Shown: positions 45,590-58,400, numbered from the stretch's first letter. The stretch: 64,000 nt of DNA from Oryza sativa Japonica Group (GCF_034140825.1 NC_089040.1:1731501-1795500), one strand, 5' to 3'. Numbers and translations are program-made. The notes: generated by a model not told the origin, from the sequence alone.

Positions 45590-47349
45590 GGCTAGGGCTC
45601 GCAGGGTGGGGTCAGGGCCGCCGCGGTGGTGGTGGTCGGCGGCGAGGTATTTAACGGTGGCCGGAGACGAGGAGGAGGAGGCGGAGGAGGAAATTTGAAA
45701 TGCGGGGTCGGGACCGGAAGAAATCGGGCCAGTGCCGGATTTGACCCCGGCAGCATTTACAAATCACCCCCTGCACTTCATCACATTCACCTCCCCGTAC
45801 TAAAAAAGCGTAAGGTTGAACATGGAGGGGATTAGGAGAATTTTTCAGGGTGTCATCTGCAAATGTTGCGAGAGCGCTGTGAGCCTTTTGGGTGGGTCCC
45901 ACGCGCACGTAATCGGCGAGTCGTCGCCTCGTTTCGCCCCGGAGCGCAACAAATATTTTTCTGTTCCCGATTCTACCCTTCGCTCCGTAAGGAAAAAACC
46001 AGAGGCCCGTGCAGTTATTCGCGGGGGGCAAAACCGTACTTTGGCGTGTGCCTCGGAAACCGCGCGTGGGTATCCGATGTTGTGAGAGAGCAGCTCTTGT
46101 CGGGTTCCATTCTACTACTACATACAGTACAGGCGTCCGTCCATCCGCAGGGCGTAGCGTATCTCACTCGGCGTCCAGTGTGCGCATCGAGATCCGTGCT
46201 GTTCCTTGATTGCTGTGATTTATATTTAATTTTTGAACCGAATTTGGGTTCAAAAAAATTCGAATCGCTATGCTTCACACTTTGCTTGGAAGACAGAAGC
46301 TTCACACGAGTTTCAGAGCAGAAAAGGTTTTCTTTTCTTTTTTCCAGGGAGTAGTGGATGGGTGCGGAATTGCAGATGCAGCCTGAAATTTGTCCGTTCA
46401 AAATGGATGCAGGAACGGCGGTGGTATTTGGAGTGTCGTCTGCTTTAGTTTTGTCCTGTTTCAGTTGAGTGTGATGCCATGTAGTGTAGCTGCTATGGTC
46501 ACGACTCACAACTTACAAAAACAATGCTGAAAAATAAATTATAACAAAAAAGAACATCAGCATCAATTCTAAACGAGTTTTATAGTTTAATGACATATTT
46601 TGAATCGCAATAATGGAAAAGCATATAAAAAAACACAGGATTCTAACAGTAATTCAAGTGTAAAATAAATGATTGTAGAACACATAAAAAAACATAAGAA
46701 TGTTTGTCTGATTTAACCACATGAAAAACATATAAATTTGAGTAGACATAAAGACTCGACGGAAAGCTTTCTAGAGATTATACCTCATGTTAAATTTACT
46801 TTAAAACTTGTATGGAATGAGATATTCTGTAGGATTCCATAATATTCATTCTTCTGATTTTAAAATCCATATAAGAAAATTCCTATAGAAACGAAATTCT
46901 TATAATTTTTCAGTGAATCGAAGAGGGCCTAAATTTCCGCTAGCTGAAAAACAATTAGTGTTGTCCCGTGTTGAATTGAGTGTGATGCCATGTATGGCCA
47001 ATCTAGCTATGAGGACCACCCTCACCTGCGTCCTGTAGCGGCCGCGGGTGGCCGGCCGGCCGGCCGGCAACCGTAGTTGTCGCAGTAGCACGCGCAAAGT
47101 GTACACGCAGCAGCATGCATCCTCCTGAGACGTGCCCTCGCATTTACTCCAGTGCTGCGTTGTTGGAGTATAAAACAAAAGTAGAGGAGAAGAGTACACG
47201 TAGCAACAGTGGCTGTACTCCTCGCGGCATTCATGAGACGTGCCCGCTACCTGTGCTGTTGCTGCGCATGCATGATCATCATGAGCACACCAGCGGACCA
47301 GCCTTGTGAAACATCTGTCCTATAAAGAACAAATTTCTCACGTTCAGAT
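45590..47349. other. 5' flank of the TPX2-like gene and intergenic sequence
   Basis: The minus-strand promoter and 5' UTR of the TPX2-like gene are probably in the first few hundred bases, which are GC-rich near the ATG. The frames in this stretch look accidental. A GGCCGGCCGGCCGGCC tract lies near 47050. Confidence 0.4.
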
Positions 47350-47568
47350 TCATTGATAACAGATGATACCGTTGACTTTTTTTAACATATTTGACTATTT
47401 ATCTTATTCAAAAATTTTATGCAAATGTATAAGATATAAATCACACTTAAATTACTATGAGTGATAAAACAACTCATAACAAAATAAATTATAATTACGT
47501 AAATTTTTTGAATAAGACGAACATGTGAGAAAAAGTCAACGGTGTCATCTATTGAAAAACAGAGGTAG
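47350..47568. mobile_element. Stowaway-like MITE with an eroded 5' end
   Basis: The body (ACCGTTGACTTTTTTTAAC ... AAAAAGTCAACGGTGTCATC) is a long inverted repeat with a clear right end (CATCTATTGAAAAACAGAGGTAG then TA). It matches the element at 60331-60564 nearly end to end. The left terminal bases are too changed to fix the exact start. Confidence 0.6.
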
Positions 47569-47577
47569 TACAAGTTA

Positions 47578-47896
47578 CTCTGCTCCATTCGTCTCAAAAT
47601 ATAATTAACTTTTAAGTTGAACACGGTTATTAAGAAAGTAGTTAAAATTAAATATGGAATAATTTCATTTATCCCATAATATAAGTATTTTTAAAGTTGG
47701 ACACAGTTATTAAGAAAGTAATTAGAATTAAATAGGAAAGAATTGTGTTTGGATGAGAAGTAGATGTATGTGAAAAAATTGAATGGTAGAGGGTTGTGAT
47801 TACCTGATTGTTTGAGAAAAGAATGTTAGTGTAGAAGTTGTTATATTTTAAAATAAACTTTAGAGAATACAAGTTGTTATTTTAGGCTGGACGGAG
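47578..47896. mobile_element. Stowaway-like MITE with an 80-bp internal duplication
   Basis: The left end is CTCTGCTCCATTCGTCTC after TA (47576-47577). The right end is GGCTGGACGGAG before TA (47897-47898). The first ~80 bp are repeated: AACACGGTTATTAAGAAAGTA recurs as GACACAGTTATTAAGAAAGTA 80 bp later. This suggests tandem duplication or insertion of a related element. Confidence 0.65.
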
Positions 47897-48687
47897 TAAT
47901 AGCAGTTGGCGCCGCGTGGCCATTGCCAGGTGCATTGAGTTATCAGGTGACAGATATCGATGCACGCAGTTAACGCGACACAGAGAGCCAGACACGCATG
48001 CAGACGACGAGCTGTTTCTGTGCAGCAGCAGAGAGAGATAGAGAGAGCGACGAAGGGAAGGCCCCGGCCGAGACGTCGGCGAAGAAGAAGATGGTGGATG
48101 GCGCGGGGCGAAGTCGTGTGTTCTTGCCCATGGTTTCTTTCTCTAAAACCGCTCGTTACATCGGCCGCCGCGAGCACCAAAAGGCGTCGTCGGCGACTCG
48201 GCGGCGTTGCTGTTGTGGTGGAGTTGGGCTGGTCGGAGATTCAGAGGCCCAGAGATTGGCCTCTGTGTTTTGGTTCAGAAGTAATGGGCCAGAAGGATAT
48301 TGCTGGGCTAGATTTGCACAACGCTTTTGTTTGTTTAAAGCCCACGTGTGGTCCGGCAGATTTTCCTCCTCTTCTTCTTTTTCTTTTCTTTTTTTTTTTA
48401 AAAAAAAAACAGGAAGAAGACGGGTGCGCCGAAAGGAAGAAACTCGTGTTATTTAGACTTTTGCTGAGAACACGAGGAAAAGAGGGGTAAAGTAGGAGAA
48501 GCGTAGGCACGCAATATGCTTGTGTACTGAAGTGTTTTCCTCGTCTCCTTTTTGTAAAGAAAGAGAAAAAGAAGACGTATGTATGCTGCCGTACTGACTG
48601 ACAGCAAGAAGAATTTCCTATCCAAACCTCTCGCCCTTTAACCAGCTTTCCTTGCCCCCAGATATCTTCAGTCTCCCTTTTATTTAA
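47897..48687. other. Intergenic GC-rich block, unassigned
   Basis: The sequence between the Stowaway and the Tourist copy 2 has several overlapping frames but no recognisable domain. A T-run followed by an A-run (about 48382-48410) forms a simple hairpin. Confidence 0.4.
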
Positions 48688-48834
48688 GGGTGTGTTTAGT
48701 TCACGATAAAATTAGAAGTTTGATTGAAATTGAAACGATGTGACAGAAAAGTTAAAAGTTTATGTGAGTAGGAAAGTTCTGATGTGATGAAAAAGTTGAA
48801 AGTTTGAAGAAAAAGTTAGGAACTAAACCATACC
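48688..48834. mobile_element. Tourist MITE, 147 bp (copy 2)
   Basis: The ends GGGTGTGTTTAGTTC and GAACTAAACCATACC are flanked by TAA (48685-48687 and 48835-48837). It has the same length and interior as the copy at 26311. Confidence 0.85.
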
Positions 48835-49153
48835 TAAGATCAGTTCAATATGTGTGAAGAAGAAAAAAAATCAATCATAACTTCATAAGAAGAGTCATCT
48901 CATCCGTGAGCAACAGCCATGACAAATTTTCTGGAGTACTACAGTACTAAAAAACGAGTCAAAAAAATCGCTGCAAAGCAAAGTCAAGTAGCAGCCGTTC
49001 CTGTGTGTTGTGTCACGATAGAAGTTTGCAAGCAAACCGGAGGAGGAGGCCAGCGTGCCCGTCTCGCTGAACCAACCAAAGGCTAAGGATAACACATACT
49101 GACATACAAACACAGAGGCAGTCACGCGCGGGGTGGATCCGCCACGCTACTCG

Positions 49154-49584
49154 CAGTGATGGAGTCAGAAAGAATTTTGAGTCCGAACAAATTTTAATAT
49201 AACTAGTATTTGCTATAGAAATTTTACCATCAATTAACTTATCAATATAACAAGCGGTTGCTGGTAAAGTCGGAGCTGTTGTGTCGCTTTGGCGGCAAGC
49301 TCGACAACGATAACACGGTTGCAAAGTCCAAACCCTACATGTTGTTTTTATCAAGCTTGGTAACGACAACTCTACGTTGGGTTCCATTAGTGGTTTCAGT
49401 TGCTAATGAATTGTGGCGTGTGCTGTGTAGCTGTTCAACCAGCCGGTGTTTTTTTTTTCTTGTAACCCATTTAGGGTTTTTACTCCTACTTATTAAAAAT
49501 ATAATTGGCTGTTCTTTTGCCGGTTTAGTTTTAAAAAAAAAACAAGCGGCTGCTGGGTCTAGCCGGGCGAGGGCTCCGCCACTT
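49154..49584. mobile_element. hAT-type element, 431 bp
   Basis: The ends CAGTGATGGAGTC and GGCTCCGCCACTT are imperfect inverted repeats with a perfect 8-bp duplication GCTACTCG (49146-49153 and 49585-49592). No coding capacity was seen. Confidence 0.8.
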
Positions 49585-49724
49585 GCTACTCGCCAATCTC
49601 TCGCCGTCCCTCTCTTTCCGGGGACAGCGGCGCGCTGCTGCTGCTGCTGTTCCTGTGCAGAGAGGCTTTGGACCATGCCTCTTGGCGTTGATGAAGAAGA
49701 GGTAAACGTTACGGTTGGGAGAGC

Positions 49725-51152
49725 TGGATTTTTCACATTTTAGTCCTTTTAAAAAACTTATTTTACAAATAGATCCCTAAAAAAACTTATTTCAGAAATG
49801 GTCCTTTTGGGGCGCCAGAGTGGCTGGCGCCGTCCCCCTGCCAACGTGTCGGGGCGATGCTGAGGTGACTAGGGGGAGCGCGCCAGAGTGGCTGGTGCCC
49901 CCTCCCCCCCAAAATTTTTTATTTTTCTTTTATTTTTCTTTTATTTTTTTGATATTTTTTTCACGCTTAGGGACACATAGGAACCAACCATAAAAAAAAA
50001 CTCAAATGGACGTAATATGTGACCTGTATAATTTTTTCTCTTCTCTCCTCTCTCTGAACTAGTGCAGAGAAGAGAGATGTGCAACTTTTTTATTTTTATT
50101 TTATTTTTTTGATATTTTTTTCACACTTAGGAACTCACAAGAACCAACCATATAAAAAATAAAATCAAACGGACGAAATATGTGGCCTGTGAAATTTTTC
50201 AAAGCTCTATCGAAATACTTCTCTCCTCGAAAACATAATCTTGCAAGTGGAATTTGGAGGTTTTAATATCGCCGAATCCGGCAAAGCTGAAGAGAATCGG
50301 GTGTAACTTTTTCTGTAAATGTCCGTGGATATATTATTTGCTTGATTCCGAGTCCGTATGAGAAAGTTACGCCTATTTCAATAAATGGCATATTTTGTCC
50401 GTTTCGGTAGAGTTTTGGAAAATTCTACAAGTCACATATTTTGTCCATTTCGGTAGAGTTTTGGAAAATTCTACGAGTCACATAATTTGTCTGTTTGAGT
50501 TTATTTTTTATATGGTTGGTTCCTATGTTCTCCTAAGTATGAAAAAAATATCAAAAAAATGAAATAAAAATAAAAAAATTGCATCTCTCTATACTGGTTA
50601 ACTTATGGCTATTATTTCATGTGGTTATATTTTGAATTAGATTAAGTAATTTTATATAGTCTAATTTACTAAAGGATCTCTCCTATGTTTAACATGTTGA
50701 TCAAAGAGTTTTACTAAAAGAGTTATGGTCTAATTTTAGTGAAGGTGCAAAGTAGACTAATTAAGTGGTATGCTAGCTATTTTCAGACTTAGCTAAGTGG
50801 TAGTTCAAGTTTAATTTTTTTTGTGGTTGGTTGTATCGTGATCTTAAGTGTGAAAATACATCCGAAAAAATAAAACAAAAATGACACCGTTGCAACTCCA
50901 TACAGAGAAACAAGAATGGAGGTGAGGGGTGGGGGGGGGGGGGGGCCAGCCATGCTGGCGCCCTCCTCCCTGGGGCGGTGCCAGCCACTTTGACGCGCTC
51001 CCCCTAGCCACCTCAGCATCGCTCCGCCACGTCGGCAGGGGGACGGCGCCAGCCACTCTGGCGCCCCAAAAAGGACCATTTTTGGGATAAGTTTTTTTAG
51101 GGGTCTATTTGCGAAATAAGTTTTTTAAAATGACCAAAATGTGAAAAATCCA
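49725..51152. mobile_element. Long-TIR Mutator-like element, about 1.4 kb, non-autonomous
   Basis: The ends TGGATTTTTCACATTTTAGT and ACCAAAATGTGAAAAATCCA begin terminal inverted repeats of roughly 175 bp. These include GGCGCCAGAGTGGCTGGCGC and AGGGGGAGCGCG with their complements. The direct flanks are GGTTGGGAGAGC on both sides (49713-49724 and 51153-51164), 12 bp. Inside are more inverted segments: GATATTTTTTTCAC with GAACCAACCAT near 49950-50150, and the complement near 50515-50560. No transposase was recognised. Long TIRs and a long duplication point to the Mutator superfamily, although 12 bp exceeds the usual 9-11. Confidence 0.75.
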
Positions 51153-51439
51153 GGTTGGGAGAGCCTACGGGGAGGAGACAGGTGCTGCACCTGCATTGGT
51201 GATTTGGTAGTACTACATGGTTGCACCTGTTGCTGGGGACCGGACGGACCCGGCAGGTTTCTGTAGCACGGATGGGATGTGTGATGCACTGTGCTACAGT
51301 GGGATCTGCACGGTCTGGTTTTGGTCCAGTCCTCATGCGTGCCGACCGATCGCGTTCACTGTTTCAAAATGGGGTTGCTTTCACTAATTCCTTGGTAACA
51401 AGTAGTATTTTTTTTCCGGAAGGAATAATATAAAGGGTT

Positions 51440-52230
51440 AATTTGATCCGTGATATTGCAAATATATCTATTCAGATAAATGCCATTACATTTCGTATCC
51501 GTGCTACTTAAAATTTACAAAATTAGATCCATACCATGGTCGTCACATTTTTTTTATCTTCTTCCTTGTCTACACATGGGACATAGTCATTTGATTCAAC
51601 TTCTTCCTTCCTCATCTCTATGTCGCAACGAGGAGCGAGGAGCGCGGGTAGGACGGAAAGAGCAGCGATGCCCTTGGTGCGTTCGCACTAAGGCCCTTGA
51701 CTGGAGTTCATGGCCATGGTCGCCCCAGGGCTCACGCGTGCGGTGCGCGAACGTGATGGACATGTCGCCAATGTCCAGCTTGATGCGCACTGTGTCGTTC
51801 GACCTCGTTGTAATCGTGTATCCACCGACAATTCTCCAGGCCGCACAGGTTGAACTCACCTAGTCACCGTGCACCAAGCATGAGTAGTTCTTGCATCGAT
51901 ACGCATCCCACACGACGATGGTGTCTGGCGGGATGGCCCAGAGGCTATTCGGTAGTGGTGTTGGCTGCACGTACCCCGCTGCTCCTCCCATCCTGTCCGC
52001 GCTCCTCGCCACGACGGAGAGATAGGGAGAAAGAAGATAAGGGAGGGTGAAAAGAATAAGATGAATATGACGGGTGGGTTCCACGTGCAGATGGGGAAGA
52101 ATATGGAAAACGTGACAGGGATGACATGATTCCAATTTTTTAAAATTTGAGTGGCATGACTACAACCAGACGAATTGTGATATCATTTATCTGAATAGGC
52201 ACATTTTGCTGAAACTTGGATAGTAAAACT
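51440..52230. mobile_element. Probable Pack-MULE carrying a GC-rich gene fragment
   Basis: AT-rich arms near 51465-51545 and 52140-52200 are imperfect inverted repeats sharing CTATTCAGATAAATG. Between them lies a GC-rich block (about 51600-52060), unlike its surroundings. Its minus strand reads SLWAIPPDTIVVWDAYRCK and then, across a stop codon, RIVGGYTITTRSNDTVRIK. This looks like a captured host coding fragment that is no longer functional. The parent gene was not identified. Exact ends and duplication were not resolved. Confidence 0.5.
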
Positions 52231-52380
52231 TTGAAGTTACTATTACATGAGTACTTTTATGTTTAGCATTATGATTTCTTTGTAATAAAGTATAGTACAA
52301 CTTTCGATTTTTCAACGAACCAAATAACAAAGTACAAATAATTTACATTTTATTAGGTAGAATCATAGAAACACGATTTA

Positions 52381-52525
52381 GTGTGTTTAGTTGACGTCAA
52401 AATTGGAAGTTTGGTTCAAATTAGAACGATGTAACGGAAAAATTGAAAGTTTATGTATATAGGAAAGTTTTGATGTGATGGAAAAGTTGAAAGTTTGAAG
52501 AAAAACTTTAAAACTAAACAAGGGC
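52381..52525. mobile_element. Tourist MITE, 145 bp (copy 3)
   Basis: The ends GTGTGTTTAGTTG and AACTAAACAAGGGC are flanked by TTA (52378-52380 and 52526-52528). The interior (GATGTGATGGAAAAGTTGAA) matches the copies at 26311 and 48688. Confidence 0.82.
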
Positions 52526-55417
52526 TTAGTCATCGCGTTAACGCTCACCGTTGATTGCCTCAACGGAAATGATAGGCCTGTGCTTCTACTGTGACTGTGG
52601 CCAATCCGACAACTGCGTGCCACCAGAGTCGCCCACCGCTGCGGGGACAGTGCTTCTGCATGTATTCTACTTGTACCAGTCTACGACAATTTTTGTGGTT
52701 GGACACAGGAAACAGCCAACAGTGCAATCCCATTGTGTGACCCAGATTCTCTCAGGGGAATCTCACAAGATCAAGAGAGTTTGCCCGATGCTCGGGTTGT
52801 TTCGAAGTGTGGGCACTGGGCTATTTGCCAACAGAGAGTATTTCTCTTGCTTTCCTCTTCAAAATTCAGATATCTCTGCGAACAGGGGTCTGAACTTCGT
52901 TTCATCAGAGAAAGGCATTCCTTTCTAGACAAACACACTGCTACACTGGAGCAGAATTTTTTAAAAGATAATATAATGAATTTCGAAATTTGCTTAAAAA
53001 GCTACAACTACTTATTACACAATTCGTTTAATGAAAAACACATAAAACCCCAGGAAATAATGATGCAGAAACTAATAACACCAACACTTAATAGATAAAC
53101 ATTTATTCAAGTTTATTTATATACATACATCCGTAGTTGGCAAATATTCGCATAACCATTTATTCTAGGTTTCAATATGTGGTATGGATTAGTTTGTTAT
53201 CCTCACTACACCAAAATTTCGAAACTTACTTTTAGAATTGTTTTAAAGGGTATTTTAAACCTACTTTCTTTTTCAGCGTTAACTTTTAAGACGTTTATAT
53301 AAAAAATATATTTATAAACTATTTTTTGTCGCTAATAAGGTGTTATGATTTATAATCAGCCTAGCCAACCGACAGTGCTGCAAAGACAGTGTATGCGTAT
53401 CTGTTTATAGCTAAAACTGGACTCGTTTGCCGCCAGCAACATGAAAAGATCGTCGTCTCGATCTTCAAGAGTGTATTGCAGGTTAACTGAACATGTCCAA
53501 GATGCTAGTAGTAGCATTTAGCAGCTCCTTTATCCCTGGTTTGGTACATGCTTAACTGAGGATGCATTTCACTGTTATTAAACAGAAAAGAGAAATCACC
53601 GAGGCTGCAGAAAAGCGAGCAATGCTTCATGTTTAACTGACTTCCACTGCTGCCATGGAATCTTTCTTAGTACTATTCTAAGCTGGATGCAGCAAACGAT
53701 TATTTAACGCTTCCAATGCAATCAAAGCTCCTTTTTTTTTAAAAAAAAGAATCTTGGGATATAATTATATACTTTCTGCCCAAGTGCTCGTCTCTTGCGG
53801 CACAACTGAGGCGATGAAAATTTGCACTAGAAGGCAACAGGCAAAGGCCAGCAGCTTCGGAAGCTCCTTTTGTTATACAAAAAAAACCAATACGGCTCTT
53901 GGGAATTCAGAAGCAGCCAACCAGTCCCTCTCTGCAACAGTTGGCAGCAGGTTGAGATTTCGTCCTAGGCTTCTTGCAGCAGATGCGAACAAGAGTGTTT
54001 TGTTCACAACCCCAGCTGCGTTTTCTTCCCGGTTTCACCTGTCCAATACATTGTTGTTGTCACTGAATTCCATATGCATCTCTCGTCCGTTTTTATCTTC
54101 AGGCCTGAACGAAAATACGAAATGAGTTCTCTGAAGAAGAAAAAAAATGATTGGTGAAATGAACAAAGCCTGAGTTTGCAAGTACTTCCAAACAGCAAGA
54201 GGAAGAGAAGATGAGAGTTGGGAAGAACACGCCCAAATCAATCCATTTCTGTCACTCCACTTGACACAATCACATCGTGAACCCCAGGGTTGCAATTTGC
54301 AAATTACAAACAAGCCTCGAGAACCACTCGAAAATCCTATCCTAACCACGACGATCACCAACTCCGAGTGAAGTGTATATTCTTTTGCTACGCTTATAGC
54401 ATGCCGTGGCAACAACGTCGTTACGTTGAAGAGATCACTAGATAGGCAAAGCTTCGAACTTTGGGCTGAAAACAAATTTTGCTCGTGCAGAAGCTAATTT
54501 AGAGAAGCTGAATTTTCTTGCCATTTTCAGGTACGACTAATAAATAAGCCGCGAGAAAAAACTTCCAAACTCAAAAGGTTGAAAAAGGCATAAATAATGA
54601 TTTTTAGATTAAAATTTTATTTCATGATATTAGCAATACAAAGGAAAATCCCTAAAATTAACTTGGAAAAGCTTTAAAATTATAATATTAGCTACGATAA
54701 GCCAACGTGCAATTTGTTTGCGGAATGAGTGCAAAAAAAATTATCATTCTCTGTGCGCATACTTTTTAAATTGTTAAACGGTGTTTTTTTATATAAAATT
54801 GTTGTTTTAGAAAATCACATTAATCTATTTCTAATCTCAAAATAATAACTTAATTAATTATGTACTAATGACTCAATTTTAAAGGTTCATTTGTAAAAGC
54901 TGTGAAAATTGGAGGCATGTTCAGATTGATGGCCATACCATTATTTGGTTGATAATTACGTGTCTACGTTTATTTGTTACCATTAGTAATGTGAATAGAA
55001 TTTGGCAACATTATTAAGTCAATTTTACCAAAAATTTTATAATACTATTGGTATTATTAAATTTTGACAAGGTTTATTTTAACATCAAACAGCTGGTTAC
55101 CATCCATCACTAACCATTCGTCCATTCCCCGGTCGTTCGTTCGACCGCCGAAACCAGCGGAATCACGGCGAAAATCTCAATTTTTTTTACCCCCGGCGTC
55201 GCGTCGTACTCGTACGAAAGAAAGAAGAGGCAAGACGCCAAATCCGGCGTGCCCCTCTCCTCCTCCTCCTCCCCCCAAAACCCCCTCCCAAATCCCTCTC
55301 CTCCCCGCCAACCCAACCCAACCCAATCCCTCCACACCCCCCGCCTATGCACGCCCGCCGCGCGTGGCGCCGGGCGGCGGGGTGACGTGACGTCATCTCC
55401 TCGTCGGTCGGCGTCCC
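52526..55417. other. Intergenic region and 5' flank of OsACS6
   Basis: No gene was recognised. An AT-rich eroded repeat near 54590-54860 resembles blocks at 12690 and 59230. The last ~300 bp before the OsACS6 ATG are pyrimidine- and C-rich (CCTCCTCCTCCTCCC near 55257) and probably contain its 5' UTR. Confidence 0.4.
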
Positions 55418-58400
55418 ATGAGGCGGAGCGGCAACGGCGGCGCGGCGAAGAAGAAGAAGAAGAGGAGCGCGAGCGCGGCGTCCGAGAGGAGGCCGCGGGC
55501 GGACGGCGGGATGCGCATCGTGGTGCCGCTGCAGGGGGTGGTGCAGGGACGCGGGGGGCTCGTGCTCGGCTCCCTCATCCCCTGCGCCCTCTTCTACTTC
55601 TTCCAGCTCTACATCAAGCGCAACCGCGCCTCGCCGCCGCCGCCGCCCGGATCCCCCACGGCCGCCTCCGCCGCGGCGGTGTCGCCGATCCACCGCTCGC
55701 TCTCGCGCGGCCTCCTCGCCCCGCGCGCCGCGCTCCCGGCCATCTCCGCGCGCGGCGCCTCCGTCCGCGACGACGACTCGCTCTACTACGCCGGCCTCCG
55801 CCGCTGCGCCGCCGACCCCTACCACCCGGTCACCAACCCCTCCGGCATCATCCAGCTCGGCCTCGCCGAGAACTACGTACGTTCGCAATACTCTCTCTCT
55901 CTCTATCTCTCTATCGTTAATTTCGAAGCCGACGATGGTGATGACGCGGTTTGGTTTCTGGTGATTGGTGCGTGCAGCTGTCGCTGGATTTGGTTGGGAG
56001 ATGGATGGAGGAGCACGCGGCGGAGGCGGCGTCCATGGCGGGCGGAGAAGACGAGGACGAGAGGGAGCTCTCCATCAGAGGCCTCGCCGCCTACCAGCCG
56101 TACGACGGGATACTTGCCTTGAAGATGGTAAGCCAAACGTTTCCCCCCCCCCCCCCCCCTGATTCCATACGACGAAAAAAAATAAACATCCATTTCTGTC
56201 AGAAAGATAGGTTCTGTCTCTGGCAACAAAAATGTTGCAGAATCCCCCCTGATCCCATCCATGAGAACATCGAATCCAACAACTCGCCCTGTTTTGATTC
56301 TTCCAAAGCTTTTTTTGCACTTAGCCCATTACCCCAGTGATGCTACCTCAATCTTTTTGTTTCTTACACAAAAAGAATACTTTTGTTTTCTCATGTTTCA
56401 AGAAAGCTTTGCTTAAAATTGATTGTTTTAAGCGGTTGTTCTGTTTAGATGGATGTGGTCACATAGACAAATTTTTGGATGACATAGCTCGATCAATAAC
56501 AGTGTTAACAGTGTGTGATTCATTATTGGATGGATGAAGAATTATGGCAATTACAACTGACCTTATTAGCGATTAAGCCTGAATTGGAATATTATTGTTG
56601 ACGCGGTACTGTGCATTTTTGTTTCCTTCTGCTCTTGTTTTTTTGGTAGCCACATGTATGTTATCTGCAGAAGAGGTGTCGCTTGCGTTTATTCTTGGAT
56701 GTCATTTTTTGCTATGGTGGCTGCAATTGTGCCATCTGTCAAACCTTGACTTCAACTGAAAAGATCCACTATCTTGATCAGCTCTTTCGTAGAATTAAAA
56801 AAAATAATCAAGAGTTCCATATTATTGACTTACTCTGTATTACGCTGCTGTAAATCCGCGTGAATTTGAATAAAATTTCATATTATATCATACCTGCTAG
56901 AATGGTCTCGCTTCACAGTTCATTGTTGAATGGCATGCTGATAATCACCAGTTATCATACTGAAGCTGGCAAATTTGTCATGTCTGCTGTTGGACCTTAA
57001 CATCATGCGGGTTTACTTTATCTTTTTGCTTATTTTCTGTATTAGCTTGTAAATTTTGGTTGACCTATTTTCCATTCAAATGATTAGAGGAATCTATAAA
57101 GCTTTTTTTTTTCAATTGTGATGTTTCATTAGAACTGGACTGTTCCACCAATCTAGTACAGCATATGATTCTCAGGAACTCATTGTTGTGCAGTCACTGA
57201 ATTTATTATTGAACATGTAAACACATGACAATGTGAGCATTGCAAGATCAGTACTTTGTATTGCTTATAGTTTTCCTTTCCCCTGTCTTGTGCTTCATGC
57301 TTCAACATTGTCCAAAATCTGCATATCTTTGCTAGCATCCCTCAGTTTTACCCTTTTTCCACACAGTGGTTTTGATCTGTTACCTGACATTGAACTATTT
57401 TCTCCATGATTAATTTGTGTTCTTCTGTGTGCAAATTTTCCGATATGAAGTGTTAAATTTCTCTTTCAGGCTCTTGCTGGATTTATGAGGCAAATCATGC
57501 AAGGATCAGTGTCCTTTGAACCATCTCAGGTGGTTATAACATCTGGTGCAACTCCTGCAATGGAAATACTGAGTTTCTGCCTTGCTGATCCAGGAAATGC
57601 ATTTCTTGTTCCATCACCATACTACCCTGGGTATGTCTCTTCTCCAATCTCTAGGTTCATCTGTATGAACGTATTGGAAGTGAAGGTACTAACTGTCACT
57701 TCATTTCTGCAGGTGGGACAGGGACATAAAATGGCGCACTGGAATTGAGTTGATACCTGTTCCTTGCCGTAGCACTGACAACTTCAACATTAGTATCACT
57801 GCTCTAGAAATAGCCTACAATCAGGCAAAGAAGCGAGGAATAAAGGTTCGTGGGGTTCTCATATCCAACCCAAATAACCCTACAGGAAGCTTTGTGCCCA
57901 AGCAAACACTGCATGATCTTCTAGAGTTTGCTGCAGAGAAGAACATCCACTTGATATCTGATGAAGTGTTTGCTGGCTCAACATATGGATCTGGAAAATT
58001 TGTAAGTGTGGCAGAGGTTGTTGATGATCTAGAAGACTTTGACAAAGGCAGGGTGCACATAATATATGGACTCTCGAAAGACCTATCTCTTGCCGGGTTT
58101 CGGGTTGGGGTAATATATTCCTATAATGAAAGCATCGTGACAGCAGCTGCTAAGATTGCTAGGTTCTCGTCTGTGTCAACTCCAACACAACGCTTGCTTG
58201 TTGCCATGCTCTCGGACCAAAAGTTCATTTCAGATTACCTAAAAGTTAATAGAGAGAGATTGCGCAAGATGTACCATTTGTTTGTTGATGCTTTGGATCA
58301 AGTGGGGATTGAGTGCTACAAGAGCAGTGGAGGGTTCTACTGCTGGGCAGACATGAGCAAGTTCATCAGGTCTTACAGCGAGAAAGGGGAGCGCAAGCTT

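Noticed and set aside
45863-46509. Overlapping frames of about 160 codons on both strands
   Set aside because: No motif, no splice-site logic and no family resemblance.
47960-48490. Two long overlapping plus-strand frames (152 and 176 codons)
   Set aside because: Arg/Ser/Lys-rich translations of GC-rich and homopolymer sequence, with no domain and no splice support.
49725-51152. Interpretation as a microRNA locus
   Set aside because: The very long TIRs, terminal direct repeats and multi-segment structure fit a transposon better than a miRNA precursor.
55187-55920. Large frames of 223-233 codons opposite or overlapping OsACS6 exon 1
   Set aside because: They are Arg/Ala/Pro-rich shadows of the GC-rich first exon in other frames.
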